Shown piece after piece: positions 5,101 through 5,787 of a stretch of DNA of 5,787 bases (its first letter is position 1; each line of letters begins with the position of its first letter). The notes under the pieces were generated by a model, which searched no databases, was not told the origin of the DNA, and saw only the letters and a program-made list of their open reading frames with translations. This stretch comes from an uncultured Collinsella sp. (GTDB taxonomy: Bacteria > Actinomycetota > Coriobacteriia > Coriobacteriales > Coriobacteriaceae). The stretch is taken from the NCBI GenBank assembly GCA_900551555.1, contig URWC01000122.1:1-5787 (forward strand). The letters run 5' to 3'. The translations under genes were made by a program, and so were the position numbers.

Positions 5101-5328
5101 ATGGTACTTGCCGAATCGAAACTCAGGGTCGGTGTCATCTACGGCGATCCCGCGAATCATGAATACGTCTACATGCCGGGCAGCGAGCTCGGCGTCAAGG
5201 ATCCCGTCTGCGTCTACGAAGCAGACGGCATGCGCGAAGACATCGACATGCACGAGGCCCTGCGCCTCATCCGCGTGCGGAGCCTCAAGCCAGCCCGCCA
5301 CCCCGTCTGGGGAGAGAGCTCCTGCTGA
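5101..5328 (+). CDS. Small protein of unknown function, coupled to corA
   Basis: A 75-residue protein that I do not recognise. ATG (5101) follows AGGAGG (5089-5094) by 6 nt; this ribosome binding site begins in the last base of the corA stop codon, so translation is probably coupled. There is no signal peptide and no membrane segment. The N-terminal half is strand-like (LRVGVIYGDPANHEYVYMPGSEL would be turns between beta strands), and the second half contains a likely amphipathic helix (DMHEALRLIRVRSL, 49-62). The extreme C-terminus is WGESSC. Codon use (GTC, CTC, TCG, CGC) matches corA, which supports real coding. A strong terminator follows 9 nt after the stop, making this the last gene of the corA unit. 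A role with CorA is only suggested by position. Confidence 0.75.
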   Translation: MVLAESKLRVGVIYGDPANHEYVYMPGSELGVKDPVCVYEADGMREDIDMHEALRLIRVRSLKPARHPVWGESSC

Positions 5329-5337
5329 ACGGAGAAG

Positions 5338-5383
5338 AAAAGACACATGCTGCAATCGTGTATTGCTGCATGTGTCTTTTTTT
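5338..5383. terminator. Bidirectional intrinsic terminator after the corA unit
   Basis: AAAAGACACATGC (5338-5350) pairs with GCATGTGTCTTTT (5368-5380). After a T-T mismatch, GCAAT pairs with ATTGC around a CGTGT loop. Seven T (5377-5383) follow for the plus strand and AAAA serves the minus strand. It reaches the stop codon of the convergent minus-strand gene (5383-5385), so one element appears to end both units. Confidence 0.92.
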
Positions 5384-5787
5384 CATTCGTAGGCAGGGAT
5401 GTCCCTTTCGCCGCGGTAGAAGCGGGTCGGCCCCGTCTTGAAATCGTGTTCATGGTCAGCCGGGACAGACAGGTCCGCGAGCCGCTGCCAGTCGAGCTCG
5501 AGCATCCGCGTCGTCGGCATCATCGCGATGACGTTCTCGACATCCGTGTGGATCTCGTGCCAGATGGGAACGCCTTCTCCATCGCGCTCGCCGCAGTAGA
5601 CGCGGATCGTGTGCGTCTCGAGGTCCTGCGTGTAGGCCGCCGCAAAAGACAGGTCCGTTGCGTGTGCGCGCTTGCCGGACCAGGCGTGATAGCTCCAGCT
5701 CATCGTCGCGATCTCGAGGTAGAGCAGCTTGCCTTCGGTCATCCACATCTCGCCGCCGGGGTCGCCTTCCGGGTAGAGATTGTAGAT
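5383..5787 (-). CDS. Hypothetical protein, N-terminus cut by window edge
   Basis: An open minus-strand frame whose 5' end lies beyond the window; 134 C-terminal residues are visible. An internal ATG at 5748 exists, but the 13 codons upstream of it (YNLYPEGDPGGE region) look equally coding, so the true start is probably outside. I do not recognise a family. The protein is rich in Trp, Tyr, His and acidic residues, with no membrane segment or signal in view. It contains a repeated motif: RVYCGERD at visible residues 62-69 and RFYRGERD at 122-129. Each is preceded 17 residues earlier by DLS (45-47 and 105-107), which suggests two copies of a unit of about 60 residues. Codon style matches corA. 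Its stop overlaps the shared terminator. Confidence 0.75.
   Translation of the reverse strand: MYNLYPEGDPGGEMWMTEGKLLYLEIATMSWSYHAWSGKRAHATDLSFAAAYTQDLETHTIRVYCGERDGEGVPIWHEIHTDVENVIAMMPTTRMLELDWQRLADLSVPADHEHDFKTGPTRFYRGERDIPAYE

Overview
The window looks like two unrelated bacterial genome segments joined near position 2325. Both are GC-rich and Firmicutes-like, but codon choice changes abruptly. In sdaAB (left) I count threonine as 11 ACC to 4 ACG, and leucine is mostly CTG. In corA (right) threonine is 15 ACG, 4 ACC and 1 ACA, with many CTC leucines and TCG serines. The left part resembles a Faecalibacterium-type Oscillospiraceae. The right part resembles a Selenomonadales-type Negativicute (Mitsuokella/Selenomonas-like). 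Both assignments are inference from protein and codon style, not from a search.

Left segment (1 to about 2325): trigger factor (tig, minus strand, 42-1337) ends at a terminator hairpin at the window edge. It is divergent from the L-serine dehydratase operon (plus strand). sdaAB (1570-2250) is complete. sdaAA starts 4 nt downstream with a good ribosome binding site but keeps only about 24 family-like codons. It then runs into eight unrelated codons and a stop. The tig/sdaAB intergenic region holds back-to-back -10 boxes and a large GC-rich three-tier hairpin in the tig leader.

Right segment (about 2325-5787): a bidirectional terminator (2365-2408) separates the junction from a minus-strand pair, a PPC/DUF296-domain protein followed by a ketopantoate reductase family protein. 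Divergent from this pair is a plus-strand unit. It has a near-consensus promoter, a roughly 195-nt structured leader with a possible 25-codon leader ORF and a candidate Shine-Dalgarno sequestering pairing, then a CorA-type magnesium transporter, then a tightly coupled 75-residue protein of unknown function. A strong hairpin terminator (5338-5383) separates this unit from a minus-strand hypothetical gene that runs off the right edge.

The genes are mostly housekeeping: protein folding, serine deamination, pantothenate-type reduction and Mg2+ uptake. I see no mobile element, CRISPR array, tRNA or rRNA. The points most worth following are the junction inside sdaAA, the corA leader, the altered ribosome-docking loop of trigger factor, and the small gene coupled to corA.
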